Of a stretch of DNA of 64,000 bases, positions 18,506-26,586 are shown in pieces. The notes below the pieces were generated by a model that was given only the letters and a program-made list of their open reading frames with translations, did not search any database and was not told the origin of the DNA. Within the stretch, counting starts at the first letter, position 1. Every line of letters begins with the position of its first letter. The DNA is from Kalymmatonema hyalinum WJT4-NPBG1 (GTDB lineage: Bacteria; Cyanobacteriota; Cyanobacteriia; Cyanobacteriales; Nostocaceae). The stretch is taken from positions 1 through 64,000 of the forward strand of contig JAHHIB010000006.1 of NCBI GenBank assembly GCA_019359075.1, read 5' to 3'. The position numbers and the translations under genes are program-made.

Positions 18506-18682
18506 TTAAAACTGATAAACAGTTGCTGAATCAAATACTTCCCGACAAAAGAAAGTTACTTGAGCAGACGTAGTAACAGAAGAATTCGATTGGCTAAAAC
18601 TAGGAGATATACTAACACCCAAAGTAGCTACAGTTGTGAAAGCAGTTAGTCCTAAACCAATGAGAAAGGATTGACGTTGCAT
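18506..18682 (-). pseudogene. N-terminal remnant of a COP23 gene
   Basis: A 58-codon frame starting at 18682 reads as a signal peptide (QRQSFLIGLGLTAFTTVATL, ending SPSFSQ) followed by QVTFFCREVFDSAT, the start of a COP23 domain as in the gene at 16743. It then breaks off at VYQF-stop. The rest of the domain is missing; the TPR gene start follows about 75 bp downstream. The deletion that removed the COP23 body probably belongs to the same rearrangement history as the neighbouring protease-less TPR gene. Confidence 0.7.
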
Positions 18683-18754
18683 ATGTTTGATTCTTGAACT
18701 AGAAATTGCTTACCAGTTATAAGTGAGCGATAAAAAATTACCCTTATCCTTGAT

Positions 18755-19960
18755 TTAAGGGTTAGCAGTTGCCCGTAAACTATAATTTCCAGTTTCTCCG
18801 CGTTCTTGAGAAGTCGTGATTATTAAGTAAATCCCATCTTCTGGTAAAGTAGTCGCAATTTGAGCATTAAAATCACCCGGACCTCTGTCATCGTTTTCGG
18901 CTATTTTCTTGAATTCTGTACCTTCAGAAGATTCGCTCAGTTGATATAAAGTTAAAAATGAGTTAATCTTCTGACTGGTCATCTCAATAACTACCTGTTG
19001 ACCTGCTCGACCCTGAAATTGATATAAATCAGCAAAGCTACCCTTTTCTGGAGTCTGATTGCCTTCAGCTAAACTACCCTTTTCTAGAGTGCGATCGCCT
19101 TCAGCTAAACTGCCGTTAACCACTTGACCGTTCAGTGAGATAGTTGCAACAGTCGGTGCTTTTGTGCGCTCAAATATAGTAGGCTTAAGAGCAACATCTC
19201 CTTTTCTGGCAGCGGTGATAAAAGATTGAATTTGAGAAACAGGGATTGCAAAGTTCATCCCAGTATTTAACTTTTCACGTCCTGATATCCCTGATGTATT
19301 CACTCCAATCACTTGACCTTGTACATTGAGAAGCGGACCTCCTGAATTACCACCCATAATCACTGCATCGTGTTGAATCTTGCCATTTGTCTTATCGATA
19401 CGGGTGATATAACCTTGGGTAAACGTATCCTTAAAGTTTCTATCAAGAGGAGTCCCAAGAGTAAAAACGCGATCGCCTACTTTCGCAGATCCAGCAGCAG
19501 CTAAAGGAAGTGTACGCAACTTGCTCTGAGTGTGAATTTTCAGAACTGCTAAATCTAAGCCGCCCTTGCCAAAACCCCGCACATCAGCAGGAACTTTTCG
19601 CCCATCTGCGAAAACTACAGTCACTACGCTGGGAAAATCATGATTGTTGTAGTTTTCCAGCTCTTCTTGAGTTTGCGGTGGTGGTTTAATGACATGAGCA
19701 TTGGTAATGATGAACCCATCTTGACTCACAACAAAACCACTTCCATGACCTGTACCCGTTTGAACCGTAACGGCAGCAGGACTCGCTTTTTGATAAACTT
19801 GGTTGGCAATCTGCTCTTCAGCCGTTTGTGCTAAAACACTGTTTGAGTCCCATGCTTCCCGTCTGTTATTCGGTAGTAGCTGTTCAATACTGCTCGCCGC
19901 AATAACGGTAAATATAGTACATAGCGTTAAAGTTCTAAATCGTAACAATTGGTTCATCAT
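18755..19960 (-). CDS. HtrA/HhoA-like S1C serine protease with C-terminal PPC domain
   Basis: A 401-residue protein with an N-terminal hydrophobic export signal (about 8-23). The trypsin-like domain has His89 (ITNAHV), Asp136 (GLDLAVL) and Ser206 (MGGNSGGP), a complete triad. A PDZ domain, usual in Deg proteases, is not evident. Instead, after a linker with a tandem duplication (GSLAEGDRTLEK, GSLAEGNQTPEK, GSFA), residues about 300-401 look like a bacterial pre-peptidase C-terminal (PPC) beta domain (DLYQFQGRAGQQVVIEMTSQ to GNYSLRATA). It is probably a periplasmic protease acting on envelope proteins. It shares strand and neighbourhood with COP23, TPR and kinase genes but has gaps of over 250 bp on both sides, so operon membership is uncertain. 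Confidence 0.85.
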   Translation of the reverse strand: MMNQLLRFRTLTLCTIFTVIAASSIEQLLPNNRREAWDSNSVLAQTAEEQIANQVYQKASPAAVTVQTGTGHGSGFVVSQDGFIITNAHVIKPPPQTQEELENYNNHDFPSVVTVVFADGRKVPADVRGFGKGGLDLAVLKIHTQSKLRTLPLAAAGSAKVGDRVFTLGTPLDRNFKDTFTQGYITRIDKTNGKIQHDAVIMGGNSGGPLLNVQGQVIGVNTSGISGREKLNTGMNFAIPVSQIQSFITAARKGDVALKPTIFERTKAPTVATISLNGQVVNGSLAEGDRTLEKGSLAEGNQTPEKGSFADLYQFQGRAGQQVVIEMTSQKINSFLTLYQLSESSEGTEFKKIAENDDRGPGDFNAQIATTLPEDGIYLIITTSQERGETGNYSLRATANP

Positions 19961-20230
19961 CGCTTGACATTTGTTGATATATAAGTCTTGTAAAGTGGAT
20001 GCTGAATCAAACAGGGAACAACGCCAAAATGTGGAATACCTAAACTTATCTGCCTTAAGGAAGAATTTAAGGCTTTTAGAGCCGTGAAAACACTAAAATT
20101 AGGTTAAATTTGTTCAATTGTTGAAACTTTCACTGATAAGTTGAGGTTCTCATCAGAATTTACTGTTACTGTTGCACCCATCTACGGGCACTCTCCTGAC
20201 TTGCAAACTGGAGTTAGAGAAGATGTACTG

Positions 20231-20815
20231 CTACCGAGTAAGCCAAATTCGTTCGTCAACTGGTGCTGTCTCAATTAATTCCTCTACATTCACATAGAGA
20301 TTGCCTTGGCTATCTGTAGAGAAGTAGCTTGGCTCTGTAGGTTCTTGATAACTCATTGCAGAGACACCTGATGAACTATCCCCCTGACTCTGACTGACTA
20401 AACTCCTCAGTGCTGCTTGGGGATTAGTACCTGCTTCTAGAGTGATTAGCACATGATTTTCCTGACAAGGTGTTCCTTTTTGAGGGGTTACGCAAATCAC
20501 TGGGTAATTCTTGACTTTTCCACTTCTCATGTACTTTAAAAGATTCTGGTTGTAGAAGTTTTGGAAGCGACTAGAAACTGCTTGGCATCGTTTTTTAGGT
20601 GTCCAGCCACTACTACTAGCCCAGTCTTCATAGAAGAGAATAGCCCTGTTCCCCTTGCTAGTGCGGACTTTGGTAGCATAATTGCTTTGGAAGATATCAC
20701 AAAAGAAGGAAAGAGGAGGCTCTTGAGCTAGACTTGGTTTTGTCATACTGGTACTAAAAGTTAGAGCGATCGCTAATCCAGTGACACCTTGAGTCAATAG
20801 ATTAGTTCTAATCAT
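20231..20815 (-). CDS. COP23 domain secreted protein
   Basis: The start at 20815 (MIRTNLLTQGVTGLAIALTF) is preceded by GGCAGGAG at suitable distance; an in-frame ATG seven codons upstream would overlap that ribosome site. The product is 194 residues with a signal peptide ending near SLAQ. The mature part shows the COP23 signature: SFFCDIFQSNYATK, RCQAVSSRFQNFYNQNLLKY, YPVICVTPQKGTPC, and a terminal NLYVNVEELI. Function is unknown. It lies downstream of the Ser/Thr kinase gene, separated by a 146-bp inverted-repeat element. Confidence 0.8.
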   Translation of the reverse strand: MIRTNLLTQGVTGLAIALTFSTSMTKPSLAQEPPLSFFCDIFQSNYATKVRTSKGNRAILFYEDWASSSGWTPKKRCQAVSSRFQNFYNQNLLKYMRSGKVKNYPVICVTPQKGTPCQENHVLITLEAGTNPQAALRSLVSQSQGDSSSGVSAMSYQEPTEPSYFSTDSQGNLYVNVEELIETAPVDERIWLTR

Positions 20816-20964
20816 TGTTAAATCTCCTGCCCTCAATAAATTGATGTCTTCATCGGTGAAGCATTGTTCGCTTCTATTCGGGTTTCGGCTACACTCTGTG
20901 CTTTTTACGCAGATCCACTGGATTGTTACAAAACTTTAAACTCAGCTGACGACGCATTTGTCAA

Positions 20965-21110
20965 CACAAAACGCGCAATCCTTCTCAAATCAAGCAGTAT
21001 TTTTAGTCTTAAATAGAAATTATTTCTAATAAACTGCTTGATTTGAGGCACTCTACGAGAAATCCGCTGCTAATGGAACGGGTACTCGTAATAGGATTGC
21101 GCGTTTTGTG
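20965..21110. repeat. 146-bp nested inverted-repeat element (MITE-like)
   Basis: The outer arms are CACAAAACGCGCAATCCT (20965-20982) and its exact complement AGGATTGCGCGTTTTGTG (21093-21110). An inner perfect pair, CTCAAATCAAGCAGT (20984-20998) and ACTGCTTGATTTGAG (21033-21047), encloses an AT-rich loop. No coding potential. It sits between the kinase gene and a COP23 gene. It could be a MITE or a structured RNA element; no clear target-site duplication was seen. Confidence 0.7.
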
Positions 21111-21146
21111 CAGGTTTAACCCCGGACTTTGCTAGATTTCGTAAAA

Positions 21147-22715
21147 CTACTGAGGGTTGAGCCAATCAAACGAATCGATAATTTTTTGGGCAGATTGTTT
21201 CTGTAGGTCATAATGACTCAAGTCTGCTTCATAAGTGAGGGCATATTCTCGGTTATTTTTGACTGTTGCTACCCTCATGCGGCGAATCCCTCTGCCATTG
21301 TCAATTCCTTGATAAACTAATAAATAAGCTTGTCTTCCTGCTAAAGAAGTTTCACTATTTTCAAGAATTTCTGAGTTGGCAACCCATTGTTTAATATGCT
21401 TAATAGTTTCTTGCTTGACTTTAGTTAATGCGGGAGCATTTCCTAAATCTCTGATTTCTACTATAATTTTTCCCAAAGCACCATTTGAGGCATCAGAATT
21501 AGGCGGTGCTAACAGTTCAGCAACGGTCTGGGTAAAATCGTGAGATTGGTGTTGAGTTAATCTCCAAGTTTGCGGATATTTTAGTTGGAAGCTATCGTCG
21601 TAATTTTTGTAAAGTAAATTTTCTTCATTTATGAATATAGATGACAAATATTTTGTGTATATTTTGCTACTAATTATTGAATAACTTACTGATGAAATTA
21701 TCAGTAGAAAAGTTAAATAAACTCCCCACAATGGAAAGTAAAATCGTCTTTTCTGAGAAGTTGAAATCCCATGCGAAGAAGAGTTAACTGGCATGGTTAG
21801 TTGAGGAATTGTTCTAGAAGAGAAGTAATTCTTCAGATTTTTCGTGGGAATCAACTTTGTGTCTGGCAATAAATCTAACCATGCTTTGATAGTTTGCGGA
21901 CGAGCTTCTGGCTTAACTGCCATCCCTTGAAGAATTGCTGTATTCACTCGCTCACTAATATCAGGATTAATTTGTTTTGGAGCTATTAAACAGTCAGTTT
22001 GATATTGAGCCAGATTATAATGCCTAAGTTGGGACTTTTGCGGTTTTTTGCCTGTCAAGGCAAAATAGAGCGTTGCTGCCAAGGCATAAACATCTGTATA
22101 AGGAGTTTGTTTTTCTGTAGGATAATGTTGTTCAATTGGGCTATAACCTTCGGAAATAAAAGCTATCTGAGTCGTTAAACCCCCTTGTTGGTACTCACGA
22201 GCAATACCAAAATCAATGAGGACTGCTCTGCTTCCATCGTCTGCAATCATAATATTTGATGGTTTAACATCTCGATGCAAAAAGCCTTGTCGGTGGATTG
22301 CATCCAACGCCTCCCCAATTTGACGAATATAGTATATGGCTTCAGACTCTCCTAAAGTTCTTTGTTCTACCCAAGCTGCTAAATCTTTCCCTGGAACGTA
22401 CTCCATCACGATACAGGGTAGACCTTCTTCTTCAAATAATTCGATAATTTTTACAATGTGAGGATGATGGCTGCATTTAGCCAGTCGTATTGCCTCGTTT
22501 AAAAAATCCTGACGCAATTTTTCAAACTGGGGATGATGCTGTACATCCTCATTCAGAGTTTTGACAACTACCTGCTGAAATTTTCTGTCTCTAGCCAAGT
22601 AAGTAACGCCAAATCCCCCACATCCCAAATCTTTTTCAATGGTGTATTTACCTTGATATAGCTGATGTCCCGGTTGCCAATAACCTTTAACTCCTGGCTG
22701 TTTTGGCACATTCAT
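21147..22715 (-). CDS. Membrane Ser/Thr protein kinase with PsbP-like C-terminal domain
   Basis: Start at the ATG at 22715 with AGGGGG upstream (522 residues). The kinase domain (about 24-290) has the glycine loop GCGGFG (31-36), Lys52 (VVKTL), catalytic HRDVKPSN (147-154, Asp149), IDFG (Asp168), and activation segment text TTQIAFISEGYSPIEQ. A transmembrane helix follows at about 330-350 (GVYLTFLLIISSVSYSII). The remaining ~150 residues (DDSFQLKYPQTWRL to IIDSFDWLNP) resemble the PsbP / lipoprotein-like fold, which would lie outside the membrane as a possible sensor. This is a PknB-type Hanks kinase. Given its place beside secreted COP23 and protease genes, it may couple an envelope signal to cytoplasmic phosphorylation (inference). 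Confidence 0.87.
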   Translation of the reverse strand: MNVPKQPGVKGYWQPGHQLYQGKYTIEKDLGCGGFGVTYLARDRKFQQVVVKTLNEDVQHHPQFEKLRQDFLNEAIRLAKCSHHPHIVKIIELFEEEGLPCIVMEYVPGKDLAAWVEQRTLGESEAIYYIRQIGEALDAIHRQGFLHRDVKPSNIMIADDGSRAVLIDFGIAREYQQGGLTTQIAFISEGYSPIEQHYPTEKQTPYTDVYALAATLYFALTGKKPQKSQLRHYNLAQYQTDCLIAPKQINPDISERVNTAILQGMAVKPEARPQTIKAWLDLLPDTKLIPTKNLKNYFSSRTIPQLTMPVNSSSHGISTSQKRRFYFPLWGVYLTFLLIISSVSYSIISSKIYTKYLSSIFINEENLLYKNYDDSFQLKYPQTWRLTQHQSHDFTQTVAELLAPPNSDASNGALGKIIVEIRDLGNAPALTKVKQETIKHIKQWVANSEILENSETSLAGRQAYLLVYQGIDNGRGIRRMRVATVKNNREYALTYEADLSHYDLQKQSAQKIIDSFDWLNPQ

Positions 22716-22733
22716 CTTAGACCCCCTCGGCAA

Positions 22734-23110
22734 TTGGCTTCTAGTAGGATTACGGCTTGGGGAGGTCTTTTTTACGCAAATAAGTACAAATGCTTTAATT
22801 GCTTATACTAAGGAATCATGGTTTTGATACTTCACGATGCATTAAGGAAGCCAAAAAACCAGGGAAGCATTCTTAACGTCTTCGTGCGCTACCACACCCA
22901 AGCGGTTCAGTTTTTTGTCCTAACATTACGGTTAGCGTTTAGACACTGGTTTAGTCTTGTATTAAAAGTTTGGTGTTTTCTCCTCTTACAAGCCCCTGAA
23001 TAGAATTCGGGGGTCAGTGACAATTGTTTCTCCCTCTGCTTTAACCACTCATTCATCGCTTAGGCAACTCAGTTTTAAAATAACCTAACCGATACAGCCC
23101 AACTACTTAC
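22734..23110. other. Intergenic region, no convincing gene
   Basis: The 377 bp between the kinase and the ribbon-helix-helix gene hold only a short open frame without family resemblance. A near-palindrome CCCCTGAAT / ATTCGGGGG (22993-23012) could form a hairpin and vaguely recalls ends of IS200/IS605-type elements, but there is no TnpB text to support it. Confidence 0.35.
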
Positions 23111-23371
23111 CTAACTATCAGAATCAAGGCTAGCTTCCAATTCTTCGATAGAAATATCTTTATATCGTGCATATTCTACGAGTTGCTGATTAATAGTTTC
23201 AAAATTTGCTTCTATCCTTGCAGCGATGATTTGGGCGGCAAACGCAGCAGGGGAACGGCCCCGAAGCTTTGCCCAAAGCTTTAACTTCCGAAAGTCATAC
23301 GGGGATAGGGTAATTGAAAAACGAACGTTATCCTCTGCCATGTCTAATACTTCTTCTCGCTGTGTCTTCAT
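23111..23371 (-). CDS. Small ribbon-helix-helix (CopG-like) protein
   Basis: An 86-residue protein with the RHH pattern: a short beta strand (VRFSITLSPYDFRKLKLWAK) followed by two helices (GRSPAAFAAQIIAARIEANF, then an acidic C-terminus IEELEASLDSDS). Such proteins are DNA-binding repressors, often of plasmid or toxin-antitoxin origin. An AGAGGATG precedes the ATG at 23371. An imperfect inverted repeat at 23466-23484, upstream of its start and of the divergent gene at 23614, is a candidate operator. No toxin partner is seen next to it. Confidence 0.65.
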   Translation of the reverse strand: MKTQREEVLDMAEDNVRFSITLSPYDFRKLKLWAKLRGRSPAAFAAQIIAARIEANFETINQQLVEYARYKDISIEELEASLDSDS

Positions 23372-23465
23372 TAATGTACATCCTCTTTATTATCTCTTGC
23401 GATGGTCTGGTGATGCTTTACAGAATCTATTTTGCTATTTTAACTTGAAATTTGCTTGACAGACT

Positions 23466-23484
23466 CTCCAGAGATTCTCTAGAG
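23466..23484. promoter_or_regulatory. Candidate operator between divergent genes
   Basis: An inverted repeat CTCCAGAG-ATT-CTCTAGAG (one mismatch) lies between the RHH repressor gene and the plus-strand gene at 23614. A TTGACA (23456-23461) precedes it and could be a -35 element. This would suit RHH autoregulation and control of the divergent unit; unproven. Confidence 0.35.
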
Positions 23485-23613
23485 TTATATTTATCCAAGT
23501 AAAATTTACACACAAACGAAAATACTTGTGAAATGCAAGAAAAAATTCAATTTCAGCTTTGAGCCAAAAAGTTAAACACGCTTGTCAACCCTTGATCCAT
23601 AGGAATCTCTGCC

Positions 23614-24201
23614 ATGAACCACTACAACACCCTCAAAATCCTCCCAACTCAGGGTTTAGAACCAAGGCAATTCCTACGTCACTGCTTCGATATAGCCGAA
23701 CTTACTCCCGAACAACTGCTGGAAGAAGAAACTGACTCCCAGTACCGCAAAAAATGTATTACCGTACTGTGTGCAATTTTTGGCGTGCAACGACCAACAG
23801 TTCGCAAGTGGGGAAGTGATCTCAACTTTGACGGAATGCCCAACTACTGCAAATTTGCACTTGCTTACATTCAAGCTGCCGAAATCGTACCAAACCAGCT
23901 AAAAAGCATCTTGAGAGGAGAATACAACGCACCGCAAGTAGATGCTCAAACCTTTCTAGAAAAAATACTCCTTGAAGGGTTAACCGAACAGCAAATACTG
24001 CAAACTGTTTCTCATGCTAACTTTCGTGCTACTTGTGTCAAAACCCTCACGCAAGTCTTACATATCGGCACCAAATCAGTCCAAGACTGGGGTCAGGATA
24101 TGTCGTTTCGCAAAATGCCCAAAATTCACAAGCACACCTTGGGCTATGCACTGGATGCCATTTCTAAATTATCGTCCAAATGGGACAAACAGGCAGCTTA
24201 A
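23614..24201 (+). CDS. Unknown protein made of two tandem homologous halves
   Basis: A 195-residue protein I do not recognise. Its two halves align: residues about 19-90 (RQFLRHCFDIAELTPEQLL, then PTVRKWGSDLNFDGMP) and about 112-180 (TFLEKILLEGLTEQQILQTV, then KSVQDWGQDMSFRKMP). Each half has a helical segment, a TPEQLL/TEQQIL motif, a helix-turn-helix-like stretch ending in V..WG.D..F..MP and a last helix. The repeated small helical module suggests a DNA- or RNA-binding role, which is inference. It is the first gene of a plus-strand run (23614-26586) that begins at the putative RHH operator. Confidence 0.6.
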   Translation: MNHYNTLKILPTQGLEPRQFLRHCFDIAELTPEQLLEEETDSQYRKKCITVLCAIFGVQRPTVRKWGSDLNFDGMPNYCKFALAYIQAAEIVPNQLKSILRGEYNAPQVDAQTFLEKILLEGLTEQQILQTVSHANFRATCVKTLTQVLHIGTKSVQDWGQDMSFRKMPKIHKHTLGYALDAISKLSSKWDKQAA

Positions 24202-24300
24202 ATTATTCGTACTGGCTCAAATAAGGAAGTTGTCTTTCAAGACCAAAAGAAGAAGATGGTCTATCAAGACCAACAAAATTAATGCAAACGGAATCATATC

Positions 24301-25311
24301 ATGCAAGCCCTCGAAAAATCAAATCAACCATCCTACGCTGCGTGTTTCGGCGTAGACCCCAACCCAACTGCACATATCGAAACCAGCACCCTAAAGTACC
24401 TACACATGAGTTACTTACTCTGGGAGTACAAAAACAGCTACGGGAAACGGGAATACCGCGCGCTGTTGGATAGTTACGCATGGGATAAAGGTAGTAACGA
24501 GGAAAAACGGGCGCTCAAAATAGCTGAAAACTTCCAAGAGTTCGCAACTTGTCCCCAACACCTTGCACCGATACCAGTAACAGTACTGCTCAAACTAGCA
24601 AGGGAGAAATACAAGCCAATTATCAACCAGCTTCAAGATTATCCAATTGGGGGATTAACCTGTGAACTGGTACTGGAGTTAATCGAAGAGAGGAAAGCCC
24701 TTCTTAAAACCCAAAAACAGGAACAACAAAAACAGATATCAATTTGGCGCAGAACTCCAAAAGGCGATCGCTACTGTCAGTTCCCTCCTCAGTGGGAAGA
24801 AGACCACCAAACAGGAGTACTCACACAGGAATTGATTGACGGATATGGGCTACTCCCCCAACAAATTCTCCGCGAAGCGATCGCAGATTATCACGCCAAA
24901 ATCAAATCCCAAGAAAAAGAGCAGCCCCAGGAAGAGACTGCTGAATCTGAAGTGGTTGAGTCGAGTATGCTTCCACAATTAGAAACATCCCTAACAGAGA
25001 GCGAAAAAGCTATAGAAGTTAACTCCAGACTAAAACAAAACGAACAAACCAGCACCAGTAACCCGAAAGAACGGCAGCCAGTTGAGGAAGAAGTATTAAT
25101 GCTGGTAGAAAAACTCAAATCAGCTACCAGTTATCATCAAATTAGAAGTGCTATATACAGGCATCTGTCTGTTAAAGATGAAGCTTGGAAGCAGCTTTCG
25201 CCAGAAGAACAGTTAAGAATTGAAAGATTGTTACCCCAGGAACTATTAGCTTTAAAAATAGCCAGACAATCAGGTTTAATCATTGACTACTATGAGTTAG
25301 AAACTGGCTGA
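24301..25311 (+). CDS. Unknown cyanobacterial accessory protein
   Basis: A 336-residue soluble protein with no recognised domain. The N-terminal half is helical with conserved-looking aromatic patches (YLHMSYLLWEYKNSYGKREY, then PQHLAPIPVTVLLKLAREKY). The middle has a basic/aromatic segment (ISIWRRTPKGDRYCQFPPQW) preceded by a Gln/Lys-rich coil. An acidic, Ser/Glu-rich linker (about 205-260) leads to a C-terminal helical domain (about 270-330, EEEVLMLVEKLKSATSYHQI). It lies 99 bp behind the two-repeat protein on the same strand. Similar proteins occur, as far as I recall, on cyanobacterial plasmids or islands; no function is assigned. Confidence 0.55.
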   Translation: MQALEKSNQPSYAACFGVDPNPTAHIETSTLKYLHMSYLLWEYKNSYGKREYRALLDSYAWDKGSNEEKRALKIAENFQEFATCPQHLAPIPVTVLLKLAREKYKPIINQLQDYPIGGLTCELVLELIEERKALLKTQKQEQQKQISIWRRTPKGDRYCQFPPQWEEDHQTGVLTQELIDGYGLLPQQILREAIADYHAKIKSQEKEQPQEETAESEVVESSMLPQLETSLTESEKAIEVNSRLKQNEQTSTSNPKERQPVEEEVLMLVEKLKSATSYHQIRSAIYRHLSVKDEAWKQLSPEEQLRIERLLPQELLALKIARQSGLIIDYYELETG

Positions 25312-25470
25312 TTTCAAGTATTTCTTGCAGGTGAGAATAAGCCTGTAAGCATTAGTAAATCAAATGTAATTAGTTGGGTACAAGAACAAGAAAGACTCAA
25401 CTGCGTAACTACGTAAACCACCACAATCAGCTAACGCCTCATTTTTCAAAATAATCCCAAAAAAGCATAT

Positions 25471-25803
25471 ATGGAATTGTCAGGAGAAATTCCCTCAATT
25501 CCTTGCTGCTACATGATTGAGCTATCTCGTCCGCTGGGAAATGAGAAACATCAAGCTCGTTATTACTTAGGTTCGTGCGCGAACCTCAAGAAAAGATTTC
25601 AGCAGCATCTACAAGGGTCTGGATCAGCATTTACTCGTGCTGCGATAGAACGCGGCATCGAATTCAAAATTGTCTACGTGTGGAAGACCTCAAGTAAACA
25701 AGAAGCCCGTCAGCTTGAAATTCAACTCAAACGATATAAGAACCACGCACAATTATTAAGGAGAGTGCAAAATGTCAAAACGAATTCGACAAAAACTAGG
25801 TAG
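25471..25803 (+). CDS. GIY-YIG nuclease-like protein
   Basis: A 110-residue protein close to a single GIY-YIG domain. The first motif is degenerate (PCCYMIEL in place of GIY), the second is RYYLGSCANLKKRFQQHLQG (Y-x-G-S form of YIG with the catalytic-type Arg in KKRFQQH), and the helix carrying the Glu is QEARQLEIQLKRYKNH. GIY-YIG enzymes nick or cut DNA; stand-alone forms occur in mobile elements and repair. The tail (NVKTNSTKTR) overlaps the tiny basic frame starting at 25772. Position upstream of the E1/DUF6527 remnant suggests a shared accessory operon. Confidence 0.75.
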   Translation: MELSGEIPSIPCCYMIELSRPLGNEKHQARYYLGSCANLKKRFQQHLQGSGSAFTRAAIERGIEFKIVYVWKTSSKQEARQLEIQLKRYKNHAQLLRRVQNVKTNSTKTR

Positions 25804-25855
25804 ATACCATTTAAGACGCAGATTACGTGGAAAAGTTTTGCTATCAAAGGTTTGA
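25772..25855 (+). CDS. Tiny very basic peptide (27 residues)
   Basis: An ATG at 25772 is preceded by a strong AAGGAGAG Shine-Dalgarno and encodes 27 residues with about ten Arg/Lys (SKRIRQKLGRYHLRRRLRGK). It overlaps the end of the GIY-YIG gene. Its TGA (25853-25855) overlaps a TTG (25852) that opens the following frame, a layout typical of translational coupling. It may be a leader or coupling peptide, a truncated gene, or a real small basic protein. I do not recognise it. Confidence 0.45.
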   Translation: MSKRIRQKLGRYHLRRRLRGKVLLSKV

Positions 25856-26586
25856 GAAAATTCTCTACTCTTGATGATACTAACGAACTAGACTTGATTC
25901 AACTGGCACAAAACCGCAACGGCTCAGATACTCAGATTTTGAGCGTTATCCTAATGCCGGATGGAAATTTGATTGGTCGCCTGTGGGTTAGTTCGCAGGA
26001 AGCTATCTCTTTGCGGATAATTCGTGTTATTGGGTAGAAAATCCGTTTGCATTATTCAAACCGGGGGCTGGGGGTTTCTCCTCCAGCATTCCAGGGACAG
26101 GCTTTAGCTTTTGGGGAAGCCCGAAATCAAGACTTATCGATGTTGCGTGTTGGGATCATTGGTTGCGGCGGTACAGGAAGTGCGATTACCATGTTGCTGC
26201 CAAAGATGGGTATTCGGAACATTGCACTTTTTGATAAAGACGTAGTTAGACAGCTATTAATCTGGCTGCGTTTTATTCGTCAGCCAGACTTATCAGCACG
26301 GATAGTTCCAACACATCCTGTACCTGAGAATATAAAACCAGGGGAAATTTTAGTCGTTGGTGATGCTGAGTATCAGAAGTGGGCTTGTTTTCGTTGTCCT
26401 GGAGGATGTGGTGAAAATATTTTGCTGTCCTTGAATCAAAAGCGGCATCCTTGCTGGGCGATCGCCATTGATTCGTTGGGACGACCAACACTTCATCCTT
26501 CTGTTAGACAGCTTAACGAATGCCACTGCCACTTTTGGGTGCGTCAGGGAGTTGTTGAATGGTGCGCTGATTCAGGTCAGGAATGA
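25804..26586 (+). pseudogene. Decayed ThiF (E1-like, possibly JAB-fused) gene joined to DUF6527
   Basis: One reading frame runs from 25804 to 26586 but is cut by a TAG at 26035-26037. After the stop the frame reads QALAFGEARNQDLSMLRVGI then GCGGTGSA and IALFDKDVV, the nucleotide-binding start of a ThiF/E1 domain. About 20 residues after that it jumps to DUF6527 text (ARIVPTHPVPENIKPGEILV, RCPGGCGE, RPTLHPSV, CHCHFWVRQGVVEWC). Most of the E1 domain, including any catalytic Cys, is missing. The part before the stop (SVILMPDGNLIGRLW) could be the end of a JAB-like domain; this is weak. DUF6527 is known beside E1/E2-like bacterial ubiquitin-type genes. The remnant lies directly upstream of a CBASS operon that contains an E2. 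Confidence 0.65.

Noticed and set aside
22818-23003. Short plus-strand ORF in the kinase/RHH gap
   Set aside because: No family resemblance, no ribosome site; the LQAPE end alone does not make a TnpB.
24014-24481. Overlapping ORFs around 24.0-24.5 kb
   Set aside because: Alternate frames of the two unknown genes, without independent start signals or motifs.
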